A DNA stretch of 64,000 nt from assembly GCF_002743375.1 (NCBI RefSeq), contig NZ_PDZC01000001.1, positions 558,001-622,000 of the forward strand. Reading direction: 5' to 3'. The translations under genes were made by a program, and so were the position numbers. This document shows, piece after piece, positions 52,287 through 61,675 of the stretch. The DNA comes from Sporosarcina sp. P34. GTDB lineage: Bacteria > Bacillota > Bacilli > Bacillales_A > Planococcaceae. Below the pieces are notes generated by a model. That model had not been told where the DNA came from, did no database searches, and saw only the letters and a program-made list of their open reading frames with translations. Each line of letters starts with the position of its first letter. The first letter of the stretch is position 1.

Positions 52287-52312
52287 TTGGAGCGTTATGA
52301 GGAGGATGTTAT

Positions 52313-53110
52313 ATGGTTACGATGTCAAAACAAGGCGAACCAGTGCTCGATAAGCAACAGCTGAATGAGGATATTGCGAATTTTCCTCAAGTTCACCCAG
52401 TTACCGAGGATATGAAGCTGACTCACAGCGGAGTATCACGTCTAGTAATGATCGATCGGTATTCATTTAAAGATATGGAAAAGAAGTCATTAAAAGAAGG
52501 CGATTTTGTCGTTCTTACGGTGAGAGAAGATCCAAAGTTCCCCGCTCGTGGGTTAGGTTATATTACAAAACTTGATAAAGCGAACGGAAAAGCGGAGATC
52601 TGGATCGAGCCAGAATATCGTTCATCGATCGATGATCTGGATGAGCAACAAAAAGGAATCATTACACGTCCTCTTGACGTGATTGAGAAGCCGCTGGAAG
52701 TGTTCTACGAGCAGATTGCAAAACGTAATGCGACTGGGCTTGCATCTGTCGAAAAGACGGAAGAGAGAAGAACGCAGTCGTATAACATGTTCTATGATCA
52801 GTTGAAGGCATTGAACTTCATTCCAGCTGGTCGCGTGCTGTATGGTGCAGGATCAGATACGGATGTCACGTTCTTTAACTGTTATGTGATGCCATTTGTA
52901 CCCGATTCCCGTGAAGGAATTTCCGATCACCGCAAACAAGTGATGGAGATTATGAGTCGTGGTGGCGGTGTAGGAACGAACGGTTCAACATTGCGTCCAC
53001 GCAACACATTGGCGCGCGGTGTCAACGGTAAGTCATCTGGATCGGTTTCATGGCTGGATGATATTGCGAAGTTGACTCATTTGGTTGAGCAAGGCGGATC
53101 AAGACGTGGT
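52313..53110 (+). CDS. nrdJ: nrdJ exon 1: class II (B12-dependent) ribonucleotide reductase
   Basis: Residues 1-266 of an 853-residue enzyme that makes deoxyribonucleotides with adenosylcobalamin. ATG with GGAGG at seven bases. Contains the active-site cysteine C190 (FFNCYVMPF) and GGGVGTNGSTLRPRN. The text ends on GGSRRG and continues in exon 2 with AQM. The unspliced frame runs only 18 more codons to a stop. Four exons (52313-53110, 53430-54074, 55263-55778, 56160-56762) join in frame at whole codons. Confidence 0.9.
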
Positions 53111-53429
53111 AAAGAGAAGTGCCTCGTCTATAAAAAAAACCTCGTGAATTGCTGGAAACTCTTATGACTTGTTGGCTACAACGTGACTGGAAACAGTGGG
53201 CGTGAATGCTTGAAAACAACAAGTGGTGAAAGACAATCAGCAGCCAAGCCTCTAAGACGAATGTTATGAGGAAGGTTCAACGACCATCGAAAGCATGCGA
53301 ACAGCAGAAGCGAGTAGAGTAGGGTTCAAGCGAACTCGAAGTGCGAGGACACCACTATAAGGTGTAAGATATGGTCTGAACTCTATGGTGACATAGAGAG
53401 TTGATATAGCGCATCAACGTAACATAATG
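53111..53429 (+). ncRNA. Group I intron 1 of nrdJ (319 bases, no ORF)
   Basis: Core elements are visible: Q-like GACAATCAGCAGCCAAGC (53232), R-like GTTCAACGAC (53275) and S-like AAGATATGGTCTG (53366). The 5' exon ends in U, the intron ends in G, and P1 forms between ACGUGGU of the exon and GCCUCGU (53121-53127). Self-splicing restores SRRG-AQM. A conventional annotation would read the gene as broken. Confidence 0.88.
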
Positions 53430-54074
53430 GCTCAAATGATCATGTTATCAAACTGGCACCCGGACATTTATGAATTTATCATCTCCAAAATGCAAAATCC
53501 GCGAATTTTGCGTTATTTGATCGAAAACACAGAAGACGAAATGATCAAGAAGCTGGCAGATGAGAAACTGAATTTCAAACCTTTGACAGCACAAGAAGAA
53601 GCGATGTATCAAGGCATCACGAACTATAAACAAATCCCGGGTCAAGGCGGTTTTAACGCAGCGATTATCCGTGACGCTGAGCTGAAGCTTCAGGATGGCG
53701 GAACGTACACTGTTCATAATCCAGAATTCCTGACGGGAGCGAATATTTCTGTAACATTAACGGATGACTTCATGAAAGCGGTAGAAGAAGACGCAGATTA
53801 CGACTTACGTTTCCCGGCAGTCGAAAATTATTCTCCTGAACAGATGAAGTATTATAATGAACAATGGCATGAAGTTGGCGATGTACGCGAATGGGAACGT
53901 CTAGGTCACGAAGTTCGTGTGTACCGTACGATCAAAGCCCGCGCACTATGGGATTTAATTAATATCTGTGCCACGTATTCAGCGGAACCAGGCATTTTCT
54001 TCATTGATAATGCAAATGACGACACGAATGCGAAAGCGTACGGACAGCAAGTTGTAGCGACGAATCCGTGTGGT
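53430..54074 (+). CDS. nrdJ: nrdJ exon 2
   Basis: Residues 267-481. Starts AQMIMLSNWHPDI and ends NPCG, with the next residue E in exon 3, so the intron splits the NxCxE active-site motif (N478, C480, E482). The 215 codons are intact. Confidence 0.9.
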
Positions 54075-55262
54075 GAAGTTCGCCTCACGTTAAAAATTGC
54101 GGGATGAAGCGGGAAAGCTGAGATGCCAATCCGAACCGAAGGCTAGAAGTAAAATTTTAGTCAGGGGCAACGCATACCTGGTGATCCTGATTGATATTGA
54201 TCAGACTATAATCCAGGCACGAGACCGCAACACTGTGTAATTATTTTTCAAAAAGGGTGATATTAAAGTTGAACAGAGGATATGCAGGTTTTTATAAAGG
54301 TTTTTATTTAAGAAGCTCTTATGAGTATGCCTATGCTGTCTATCTTGATCAATTTAATATCTCTTGGAGCTTCGAAACTCAGGTTTTTGAAGTGAATGGA
54401 AAGATTTATAAACCAGATTTTTTCTTTTATGATAAAAATGGAAAACTAGAGAAAATAGTCGAAATTAAATCTCGAAATAAAAAAGAGATTGAATTGGCAA
54501 AGGAAAAATTGAATTATATTGAGGTTCAATATCAAGTAAAAACAGAATTATTTTCTTATAAAGAGTTACTGAAGATTTATGAGGATATGCCGATATCTTT
54601 AAATTCAGTCATCGAACAATGGATTAACTCAGATAACACTTCCATCCATAAAGCCGCTTCGGGTATTTTGAATGCTCATTATGGATTAAAACATACTGAG
54701 GAAACAAAAAAGAGGATAGGAAAACATACCAAGATGCTTTGGAATGGAGATACTCCTGCTAAGAAAAAGATGATTGAAGGATTACGTAAATCTGGTTTAT
54801 CTCAAAAAGGGAAAATTAAAACTGAACGCGAAAAAAGATATTGTGCCCTATGTTTCGGTGAATTTATTGTTATGGTTACTTCTAAGCAAATTTATTGTTG
54901 TCAACAATGCTCAGGTCAATCAGCTATTCGCATAGCAACTGATGCATATGTTGAAAGAAGAACTACTGTGCATCGTAATATTAAGCACTATATAATTCAA
55001 TGGACCAAAGAGAATAGTGAAATTGTTCTATTAACGCCTTTCAATAAAATAAATTCGACTATTAAACCCTTAACCGACGAGATTTATTCTCGATTTGGAG
55101 TTAAAGATATGAGGGTCATCTCAAAGGCTGTTTTTGGTGAAGATAAAGGAAGAAAAGAATTACTAAGGTTTATGAAGAAAATATGCAGTGAAAATGTATG
55201 CTGAACTTACAGGAAGACAACTGTAAGAACTAGAGGATAAAAAGCCTTTAGGATAACAACTG
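54075..55262 (+). mobile_element. Group I intron 2 of nrdJ with homing endonuclease gene (1188 bases)
   Basis: P1 forms between CGUGUGGU and GCCUCACG (54082-54089); the exon ends in U and the intron in G. Q/P-like GATGCCAATCCG and S-like CAGACTATAATC (54202) lie in the first 140 bases, so the endonuclease ORF is inserted after the main core. The last 58 bases contain a further hairpin (CTTACAG/CTGTAAG). The combination makes it an active mobile intron candidate. Confidence 0.85.
54269..55204 (+). CDS. Intron-encoded PD-(D/E)xK homing endonuclease with NUMOD3 and zinc motifs
   Basis: 311 residues from TTG 54269 with AAGGGTGA eight bases upstream (GTG 54257 also possible). The nuclease part is in residues 1-90: an early YLRSSYEYAYAVYL helix, a glutamate, KPDFFFYD and IVEIKSRNKK, that is the E...PD...ExK core. 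A NUMOD3-like helix (HTEETKKRIGKHTKMLWNGD) follows at about 140, then a CALC...CCQQC zinc site near 195-215. It should cut intron-less nrdJ. AT-rich compared with the exons. Confidence 0.8.
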   Translation: MNRGYAGFYKGFYLRSSYEYAYAVYLDQFNISWSFETQVFEVNGKIYKPDFFFYDKNGKLEKIVEIKSRNKKEIELAKEKLNYIEVQYQVKTELFSYKELLKIYEDMPISLNSVIEQWINSDNTSIHKAASGILNAHYGLKHTEETKKRIGKHTKMLWNGDTPAKKKMIEGLRKSGLSQKGKIKTEREKRYCALCFGEFIVMVTSKQIYCCQQCSGQSAIRIATDAYVERRTTVHRNIKHYIIQWTKENSEIVLLTPFNKINSTIKPLTDEIYSRFGVKDMRVISKAVFGEDKGRKELLRFMKKICSENVC

Positions 55263-55778
55263 GAACAACCACTTGCACCATATTCTGTCTGTAATTTAGC
55301 TGCTGTCAATCTTGCTGAGATGGCAGACAAAAATACGAAGACGGTTAACTTTGAAAAGTTGAAAGAGACGGTACGGACTGGTGTGCGTATGCAAGATAAC
55401 GTCATCGATGCTACACCGTACTTCCTTGAAGAAAATAAAGTACAAGCTCTTGGTGAACGCCGTGTAGGTCTTGGTGTGATGGGGCTTGCTGATCTTCACA
55501 TCTACTGTGAAAAAGAATACGGCTCGCCTGAAGGAAATCAATTAGTGGATGAAGTATTTGAAGCAATTGCGACAACTGCTTACCGCGAATCGATTGAATT
55601 GGCGAAAGAAAAAGGAAGTTTCCCGTTCCTAATTGGTCAAACGGATGAAGAAACGAAAGCATTACGTCATGCTTTCATTAATTCTGGCTTTATGAAGCGC
55701 ATGCCGGAAGATATCCGCGAAGCGATTGTGGAACATGGAATTCGTAATTCACATCTCCTAACTGTTGCTCCAACGGGT
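55263..55778 (+). CDS. nrdJ: nrdJ exon 3
   Basis: Residues 482-653, starting EQPLAPYSVCNLAAVNLAEM and ending VAPTG. It holds the second half of the active site and the core barrel strands (GERRVGLGVMGLADLHIY). Confidence 0.9.
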
Positions 55779-56159
55779 AAATGAATTGCCCCCGATGCAA
55801 GTAATTGCATCGTGAACATCTGGCTATATGCGGGAAACTCTGAGAATCCTTTTGTACCTGTAACTTGCCATTACGCTTAAGGTAAAAATCAAAAGGTGCA
55901 GACAATCCGCAGGGAAGTCATGGCTGACCCCTCAACGACTACACGCCGGACAACCGAATTATCCATCACAATCTCTTTGAAAGAAGTGAATTGCTTTGGA
56001 GAAAAAATGTTTAAATTGCTCAGTCATTCTGGTGAAAATCATCCTAGCAAGTTTAAACAAAAATTATAATCGGTTGATGATATAGTCTGACCCATATGGC
56101 GACATATGGAGCGGGTACTGATAACCCCGCCCTCCTGAATAAGGGGAGTAACAAAAGTG
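55779..56159 (+). ncRNA. Group I intron 3 of nrdJ (381 bases, no ORF)
   Basis: Clear Q GACAATCCGCAGGGAAG (55901), R CTCAACGACT (55931) and S GATGATATAGTCTG (56076) elements. The exon ends in U (ACGGGU) and pairs with GCCCCC at the intron start; the intron ends in G before AGT ACT. Splicing restores the APTG-STGTM loop. Same family as intron 1 by the R and S text. Confidence 0.88.
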
Positions 56160-56762
56160 AGTACTGGAACAATGGTAGGAGTTTCAACTGGGTTAGAACC
56201 TTATTTCTCATTCACATATTACCGCAGCGGACGCTTAGGGAAATTTATCGAAGTAAAAGCAGCGATTGTAGAAGAGTATTTACAGGCTAATCCTGAGGCA
56301 GATCCGAATAACTTGCCAGACTGGTTTATTTCTTCAATGGAATTAGCACCAGAAGCGCATGCGGATGTGCAATGTATTATTCAGCGCTGGATCGACAGCT
56401 CGATCTCTAAAACTGTTAACGCACCACGCGGCTATACAGTGGAACAAGTCGAGAGTGTGTACGAGAGATTGTATAAAGGCGGGGCGAAGGGCGGCACAGT
56501 ATACGTCGACGGTAGCCGTGACGCACAAGTACTAACTCTAAAAGCGGAAGATAATATTCCGGATACAGAAGAAGTAGTCGAAGTGACCGATCAGCCGAAA
56601 GTCGTGCTCGTTAATACGATTCAGGCATTACGTTCTACAAACGTCACAATCGGTTCAGAAGTGGGCGACACATGCCCGGTTTGCCGACAAGGTACAGTAG
56701 AAGAAATTGGTGGATGTAACACGTGTACCAATTGCCAAGCACAGTTGAAGTGTGGTTTATAA
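56160..56762 (+). CDS. nrdJ: nrdJ exon 4
   Basis: Residues 654-853, from STGTMVGVSTGLEPYFSF. The C-terminal 35 residues have four cysteines in CPVC and CTNCQAQLKCG, the C-terminal Cys tail that re-reduces the active site in class II enzymes. Confidence 0.9.
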   Translation, partial: STGTMVGVSTGLEPYFSFTYYRSGRLGKFIEVKAAIVEEYLQANPEADPNNLPDWFISSMELAPEAHADVQCIIQRWIDSSISKTVNAPRGYTVEQVESVYERLYKGGAKGGTVYVDGSRDAQVLTLKAEDNIPDTEEVVEVTDQPKVVLVNTIQALRSTNVTIGSEVGDTCPVCRQGTVEEIGGCNTCTNCQAQLKCGL

Positions 56763-56773
56763 TTCAATAGTAG

Positions 56774-56812
56774 ACAAAACCCCGAATGCTCTTATGCATT
56801 CGGGGTTTTGTG
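56774..56812 (+). terminator. Terminator of nrdJ
   Basis: ACAAAACCCCGAATGC pairs perfectly with GCATTCGGGGTTTTGT. Confidence 0.9.
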
Positions 56813-56896
56813 CGTTCATAGGCAAGGGTTAACAGCCTTCTCTTGGAAGTAAATATCATATTCAAAATAAAGGTTAAGTTATTTCAAAAATCTATG

Positions 56897-56937
56897 TTGA
56901 TATAATTTTCAAACTATTATATAATAAGTTGAAAATT
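56897..56937 (+). promoter_or_regulatory. cstA promoter with overlapping inverted repeat
   Basis: TTGATA and TATAAT 17 bases apart. AATTTTCAA (56904) and TTGAAAATT (56929) are perfect inverse copies centred on the -10, a likely operator. Confidence 0.65.
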
Positions 56938-56997
56938 GTTTGATATTCTAAATATCTATCAGACAAATACATAAAAAGACGAGAGAGAAGGGGTTTC

Positions 56998-58422
56998 ATG
57001 CTGACATTTTTATCATCCATCGTCTTATTAATCATTGGTTACCTAACGTATTCGAAAGTAGTCGAAAAGGTATTTGTGATTGATGATGCTAGGAAAACGC
57101 CTGCCTATACACAGGCTGATGGGATGGATTACGTGCCAATGAGTTGGTGGAAGGGCTGGTTGATCCAATTACTGAACATCGCAGGCTTAGGCCCAATATT
57201 CGGGGCAATTGCAGGCGCGTTATATGGACCCGTCGCATTCCTTTGGATTGTATTTGGTAGTATTTTTGCAGGAGCTGTCCATGATTACTTTTCCGGCATG
57301 TTATCTCTAAAACATGGCGGTGCACAATTCCCTAAAATTGTAGGAGAGTATTTGGGTGATTTCGCCAGACGTTTCATCAATGTGATTTCAATTGTGTTAA
57401 TGGTTCTTGTGGCGGCTGCCTTCACTGCGGGGCCAGCGCAACTGATTTCATCCATTACACCGCTGTCATTTATCGTGTCACTACTAATTATATTTGGTTA
57501 CTTCGTGTTGGCGGCTATTTTGCCGATCAATAAAATTATAGGTCGTTTATACCCGGTGTTTGGAGTAGTGTTGATCGTGATGGCAGTTGGAATCGGTGGC
57601 GCGTTATTATTTGGTCCCGAAAAAATCCCGAATTTAACTTTGCAGAACTTACATCCTGGAGAGTTGCCAATTTGGCCATTGCTGATGGTAACGATTTCTT
57701 GTGGAGCGATCTCTGGTTTTCACTGTACGCAAAGTCCAATTGTTTCTAGAACGATGAAAAAGGAGTCGGAAGGCCGGAAAGTGTTTTATGGTGCAATGAT
57801 TGCGGAAGGTATCATCGCAATGGTGTGGGCTGCGGCAGGTATGACATTCTTTGGAGGTACGGCAGGATTGCAAGGGGCCTTGGCTGCAGGTGGTCCGGCA
57901 GGTGCAGTAAACGAAATTTCGAGCACATTACTAGGTTCGTTCGGTGGAATGTTGGCTATTTTAGGTGTGATTATCTTGCCGATTACAACGGGTGATACAG
58001 CTCTTCGTTCAGCGCGTATGATTTTCACGGAAGCGACATCCAAGTGGTTGAATCCCAATAAAAAGTGGGTGGTCTTGGCTAGTACATTACTATTGGGTGT
58101 ACCGATGTTCTATCTATCCACAATCGACTATTCATTCTTGTGGCGGTATGTTGGCGGCACGAATCAACTGGTAGCAGCCATCATGCTTTGGACCGCAACC
58201 TCTTATTTAATCAGAGAAAAGCGAGCGCATTGGATTGCAGGAATTCCAGCACTGTTCATGACTGCTGTCGTCGTGACGTACTGGATGTATGCTCCTGAAG
58301 GTCTACATCTAGACTACGCTGTATCTGTAGGTACAGGAATTGCAGTTTCAGGTGCGATCGGTATGTTTTACATACTGAAAGTCATTCAATCGAAACAAGT
58401 CCCAGTTATCGTGAGTGAATAA
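56998..58422 (+). CDS. cstA: Carbon starvation protein A family transporter
   Basis: 474 residues with about 14 hydrophobic helices. The first 100 residues contain WWKGWLIQLLNIAGLGPIF and DYFSGMLSLKHGGAQFP, the CstA signatures. The family imports peptides or pyruvate. Shorter than E. coli CstA (701), matching the short Firmicute form. Preceded by an operator-like repeat. Confidence 0.88.
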   Translation: MLTFLSSIVLLIIGYLTYSKVVEKVFVIDDARKTPAYTQADGMDYVPMSWWKGWLIQLLNIAGLGPIFGAIAGALYGPVAFLWIVFGSIFAGAVHDYFSGMLSLKHGGAQFPKIVGEYLGDFARRFINVISIVLMVLVAAAFTAGPAQLISSITPLSFIVSLLIIFGYFVLAAILPINKIIGRLYPVFGVVLIVMAVGIGGALLFGPEKIPNLTLQNLHPGELPIWPLLMVTISCGAISGFHCTQSPIVSRTMKKESEGRKVFYGAMIAEGIIAMVWAAAGMTFFGGTAGLQGALAAGGPAGAVNEISSTLLGSFGGMLAILGVIILPITTGDTALRSARMIFTEATSKWLNPNKKWVVLASTLLLGVPMFYLSTIDYSFLWRYVGGTNQLVAAIMLWTATSYLIREKRAHWIAGIPALFMTAVVVTYWMYAPEGLHLDYAVSVGTGIAVSGAIGMFYILKVIQSKQVPVIVSE

Positions 58423-58429
58423 TAGAAAG

Positions 58430-58466
58430 AAAGGGCCTTTAGCGAATGTGCTAAGGGCCCTTTTTA
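58430..58466 (+). terminator. Terminator of cstA
   Basis: AAGGGCCTTTAGC pairs with GCTAAGGGCCCTT, then TTTT. Confidence 0.85.
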
Positions 58467-58491
58467 CGTGCGTGCAAATTTTTGTGGAAAA

Positions 58492-58535
58492 ATAAGAGCC
58501 TCAAACGTGTAGAAAATACAGTTGAGGCTCTTTGT
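58492..58535 (-). terminator. Terminator of yqhQ
   Basis: AGAGCCTCAA and TTGAGGCTCT pair; on the reverse strand TTATTTTT follows. Confidence 0.75.
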
Positions 58536-58541
58536 TTGATC

Positions 58542-59531
58542 TCATGAAAGAAGAGGTTTTGGCTCATTCTCTTCTTCGGTTTCTGCTGCAATTTGGGGAT
58601 TCAACACACCTACTCCATGTTCTTCCACTTCCAATAATTTTTCGAAAGAAGCAATGGCAACTTCTACTTGCTTGTCGTCTGGCTCTTTTGTGGTTAATAA
58701 TTGCAACCAAAGTCCAGGGTATCCTAGATAACGAAGTACTGGTACGTTGCGCACCGCATTCGTCAACTGTAATACTTCAAATGATATGCCGAGCACTACT
58801 GGAATTAATAAAATCCGATTGAGGACGCGCAACCAAAGTGGATCGGTTGGAACTAAGAAGTAGATAAACATTCCAACGATAACCGTGAACAAAATGAAAC
58901 TGCTACCGCATCGATAATGCAATCGGGATTGCGATTGTACGTTTTCTACTGTCATTTCCATATTATTTTCGTAGTTATTGATGACTTTATGCTCTGCCCC
59001 GTGATATTGGAAAACCCGCTTGATTAGCGGTGTCATAGAAATCAACCCAATATACGTCAGTAACAAGAATAGTTTAAAGAAGCTTTCGATCATAATTTGT
59101 GCCGTTTTGCTAGGTGCCACGGATTGAAATAACTCCGCTAAGAAAACGGGTACAAGTGTAAAGACGAACTTACCAAAAATAAACGACAACACGCCGACTG
59201 CCGCCACTCCAAGCATCATAACTAGTTTCGACGTCTCTTCTTCTTTTGCCTGTTCCTCTTCTTCGCCAGGCATCACATCGTAGCGGTCACTCGCAAAAGT
59301 CAAATGCTTAGAACCATTACCAGCCGATTCGATCAGCGCGACAATACCGCGAATTAAAGGAATTTTTTTTAATTTGGTGCGTATAGGATGTGATTCTCTC
59401 GGTACATGGTAGTACTCGATCGTATCATCTTTACGGCGAATGGCTGTCACCGTATCCTTCTTTCCACCGAACATTACACCTTCTATAAGTGCTTGACCTC
59501 CGTATGCTGGAGGAGTTTTCTGTTGGCTCAT
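58542..59531 (-). CDS. yqhQ: YqhQ, DUF1385 membrane protein
   Basis: 329 residues. DUF1385 signatures near the N terminus (YGGQALIEGVMFGGKKDT) and in the middle (YHGAEHKVINNYEN, RLHYRCGSSFILFTVIV). About four membrane helices. The family has no settled function. Adjacent to yqhR/aroQ as in B. subtilis but on the opposite strand to them. Confidence 0.9.
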   Translation of the reverse strand: MSQQKTPPAYGGQALIEGVMFGGKKDTVTAIRRKDDTIEYYHVPRESHPIRTKLKKIPLIRGIVALIESAGNGSKHLTFASDRYDVMPGEEEEQAKEEETSKLVMMLGVAAVGVLSFIFGKFVFTLVPVFLAELFQSVAPSKTAQIMIESFFKLFLLLTYIGLISMTPLIKRVFQYHGAEHKVINNYENNMEMTVENVQSQSRLHYRCGSSFILFTVIVGMFIYFLVPTDPLWLRVLNRILLIPVVLGISFEVLQLTNAVRNVPVLRYLGYPGLWLQLLTTKEPDDKQVEVAIASFEKLLEVEEHGVGVLNPQIAAETEEENEPKPLLS

Positions 59532-59653
59532 AACATACCCACACTTTCTGTCGTAAGAAACGATATTCCCATTGTACTAAAAAAAGTGAAATTGCACCAT
59601 TGTGAGGTTTAAAAAGTTGTAAATTGCCCGACACTGCAATGGGAGGTATTGTC

Positions 59654-60079
59654 ATGAAAATTACATCAACACATGTATGGACAGCTATTGTGGCTGCGGT
59701 ACTATCTATCATTTCACTGAAATTCCTAAAAGTTTTCAAATTTATAAAATGGTCACCAATAGGCTGGACAAAAAAACTTCATATGCTTACGACTTTTCCT
59801 GGATGGTTGAAGTGGGTGATATTGGGGGTCATCTGCTTCTTGCTATTTTTTATCCTGTACTTTATTGCACGTCTGACGATTAAAATTCCACCCACTGTAT
59901 CTTCATTGATCGTCACAATTATTATGATTTTCTTCATTGAATGGATGATCCACGTCAAAGCGGATTTGACCATGACGCAATTCATTAAAAAAATATCGAT
60001 ACCATTTGCTTGTTTGTTTGCGATGATCTTCCGTTTCGTCATCGGAACATCTGTCTACATGAAAAAAACCATAGGCTAG
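59654..60079 (+). CDS. yqhR: YqhR-like membrane protein
   Basis: 141 residues from ATG 59654 with GGGAGG upstream; the ATG at 59624 lacks one. Four membrane helices with FPGWLKWVILGVICFLLFFI. Same position as B. subtilis yqhR. Function unknown. Confidence 0.75.
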   Translation: MKITSTHVWTAIVAAVLSIISLKFLKVFKFIKWSPIGWTKKLHMLTTFPGWLKWVILGVICFLLFFILYFIARLTIKIPPTVSSLIVTIIMIFFIEWMIHVKADLTMTQFIKKISIPFACLFAMIFRFVIGTSVYMKKTIG

Positions 60080-60149
60080 AACAGTATTAGTATGTCCTGC
60101 TCCCTCATTGTGCTAAAATAGGAAAGAAAAATGAGTGGGAGGGGATTTA

Positions 60150-60596
60150 ATGGAACTGTTACTCTTAAATGGTCCAAACTTGAACCGATTGGGCAAAAGA
60201 GAACCGGATATCTACGGGGCGGAGACACTTGCAGATATTGAAAGCCGCATTCAGCGTCTAGCGGATGAATCAGACGTCAAGCTCGCGTGTTTTCAGTCCA
60301 ATATAGAAGGTGAGCTCATCAATAAGATTCACGATGCCGGGGATCGAGAAATTGATGGCATCATCTTCAATCCGGGCGCATTTACACACTATAGCATTGC
60401 GCTTCGTGACGCAATCGCCTCTATTTCCGTGCCGGTAATTGAAGTCCATATCTCAAATATACATACTCGTGAAGAGTTCCGACACACGTCTGTTATTGCG
60501 CCTGTTGCAGCAGGGCAATTGTGCGGTTTTGGAACAGCGGGCTACGATCTTGCCTTCCAAGCGTTTTTGTTAAAACGAGAGGAGAGACCGTCTTGA
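60150..60596 (+). CDS. aroQ: Type II 3-dehydroquinate dehydratase
   Basis: 148 residues from ATG 60150 with GGGAGGGG. Removes water from dehydroquinate in the shikimate pathway that AroK also serves. NGPNLNRLGKREPDIYG (with the catalytic tyrosine), NPGAFTHYSIALRDAI, VIEVHISNIHTREEFRHTS. Confidence 0.95.
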   Translation: MELLLLNGPNLNRLGKREPDIYGAETLADIESRIQRLADESDVKLACFQSNIEGELINKIHDAGDREIDGIIFNPGAFTHYSIALRDAIASISVPVIEVHISNIHTREEFRHTSVIAPVAAGQLCGFGTAGYDLAFQAFLLKREERPS

Positions 60597-61651
60597 AAAT
60601 AGAGCAATTAAGGAACTTACTAAAAGAACAGCAACTTGATGCATTAGTCATCACAAATCCGTATAACCGTCGCTATATGACAAACTTCACGGGATCTGCC
60701 GGGACTGCAATTGTTTCACAAGATGATGCAGTATTCATTACAGACTTCCGTTATATCGAGCAAGCCAATGACCAACTAACAGGCTATCGCATTGTCCAGC
60801 ATACGGGCGCGATGATCCAAGAAGTTGCGAATCAAGTAAAAGAAATGAAGATTGATACACTAGGCTTCGAAAAAGAGGATCTCAGCTACAGTCAGTTTGA
60901 GGTGTATGACGAAAATATAAAGGCAAAACTAGTGCCTGTCGCAGGTTTAATAGAGCAATTACGTTTAATTAAGACACCGGAAGAAATCGAAGTGTTGAAG
61001 CAAGCGGCAGCCATCGCGGACGCGGCATTCGTTTATATTTGTTCGGTCATCCAAGCCGGTAAAACGGAGCTAGAAATCGCCAATGAATTGGAGTTTTTCA
61101 TGCGCAAACAAGGTGCGACTTCCTCCTCGTTTGACATAATTGTTGCTTCTGGTGAAAGAGGGGCTTTACCACATGGGGTAGCATCTGATAAAGTGATTGA
61201 GACAGGTGATTTAGTTACAATGGATTACGGTGCCCTCTATAATGGGTATATCTCGGATATTACGAGAACCGTTGCGATCGGTGAGCCTTCTGCTAAACTT
61301 CGTGAAATCTATGAAGTCACGTTACGTGCCCAAGAACTGGGTGTGGAACAAATTAAGCCCGGCATGACAGGTATCGAAGCCGACGCAATTACACGCGACT
61401 ATATCAAGTCCAAAGGGTATGGAGAGGCATTTGGTCATTCAACCGGTCATGGGATCGGCATGGAAGTTCACGAAGCTCCAGCCTTATCATTCCGTTCTAA
61501 TACGGTGCTTGTACCGAATATGGCGGTTACCGTTGAACCAGGAATCTATCTTCCTGGTGTAGGTGGCGTGCGGATTGAAGATGATATACTAATTACAGAA
61601 ACAGGTAATGAACGTTTGACAAAGTCTACTAAAGAACTGCTTATTTTATAA
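60593..61651 (+). CDS. yqhT: Xaa-Pro peptidase YqhT
   Basis: 353 residues from TTG 60593 with GAGAGGAGAG upstream, overlapping aroQ. M24 peptidase. An N-terminal creatinase domain is followed by the catalytic domain with metal ligands in MDYGALYNGYISDITRT, FGHSTGHGIGMEVHE and VEPGIYLPGVGGVRIEDD. Cuts X-Pro bonds, and sits before efp, which acts on polyproline translation. Confidence 0.93.
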   Translation: MKIEQLRNLLKEQQLDALVITNPYNRRYMTNFTGSAGTAIVSQDDAVFITDFRYIEQANDQLTGYRIVQHTGAMIQEVANQVKEMKIDTLGFEKEDLSYSQFEVYDENIKAKLVPVAGLIEQLRLIKTPEEIEVLKQAAAIADAAFVYICSVIQAGKTELEIANELEFFMRKQGATSSSFDIIVASGERGALPHGVASDKVIETGDLVTMDYGALYNGYISDITRTVAIGEPSAKLREIYEVTLRAQELGVEQIKPGMTGIEADAITRDYIKSKGYGEAFGHSTGHGIGMEVHEAPALSFRSNTVLVPNMAVTVEPGIYLPGVGGVRIEDDILITETGNERLTKSTKELLIL

Positions 61652-61675
61652 TCGGTTAAAAATGGAGGAATACGA

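Noticed and set aside
54075-55262. Group II intron
   Set aside because: No GUGYG start, no domain V-like hairpin, and no reverse transcriptase; P1 pairing and terminal G fit group I.
53111-56159. Inteins in nrdJ
   Set aside because: The inserts contain early in-frame stops and no Hint-domain motifs; inteins must stay open.
52313-56762. nrdJ as a decayed pseudogene
   Set aside because: All four coding blocks are intact, join at whole codons, and the gaps carry group I intron core sequences with correct splice ends.
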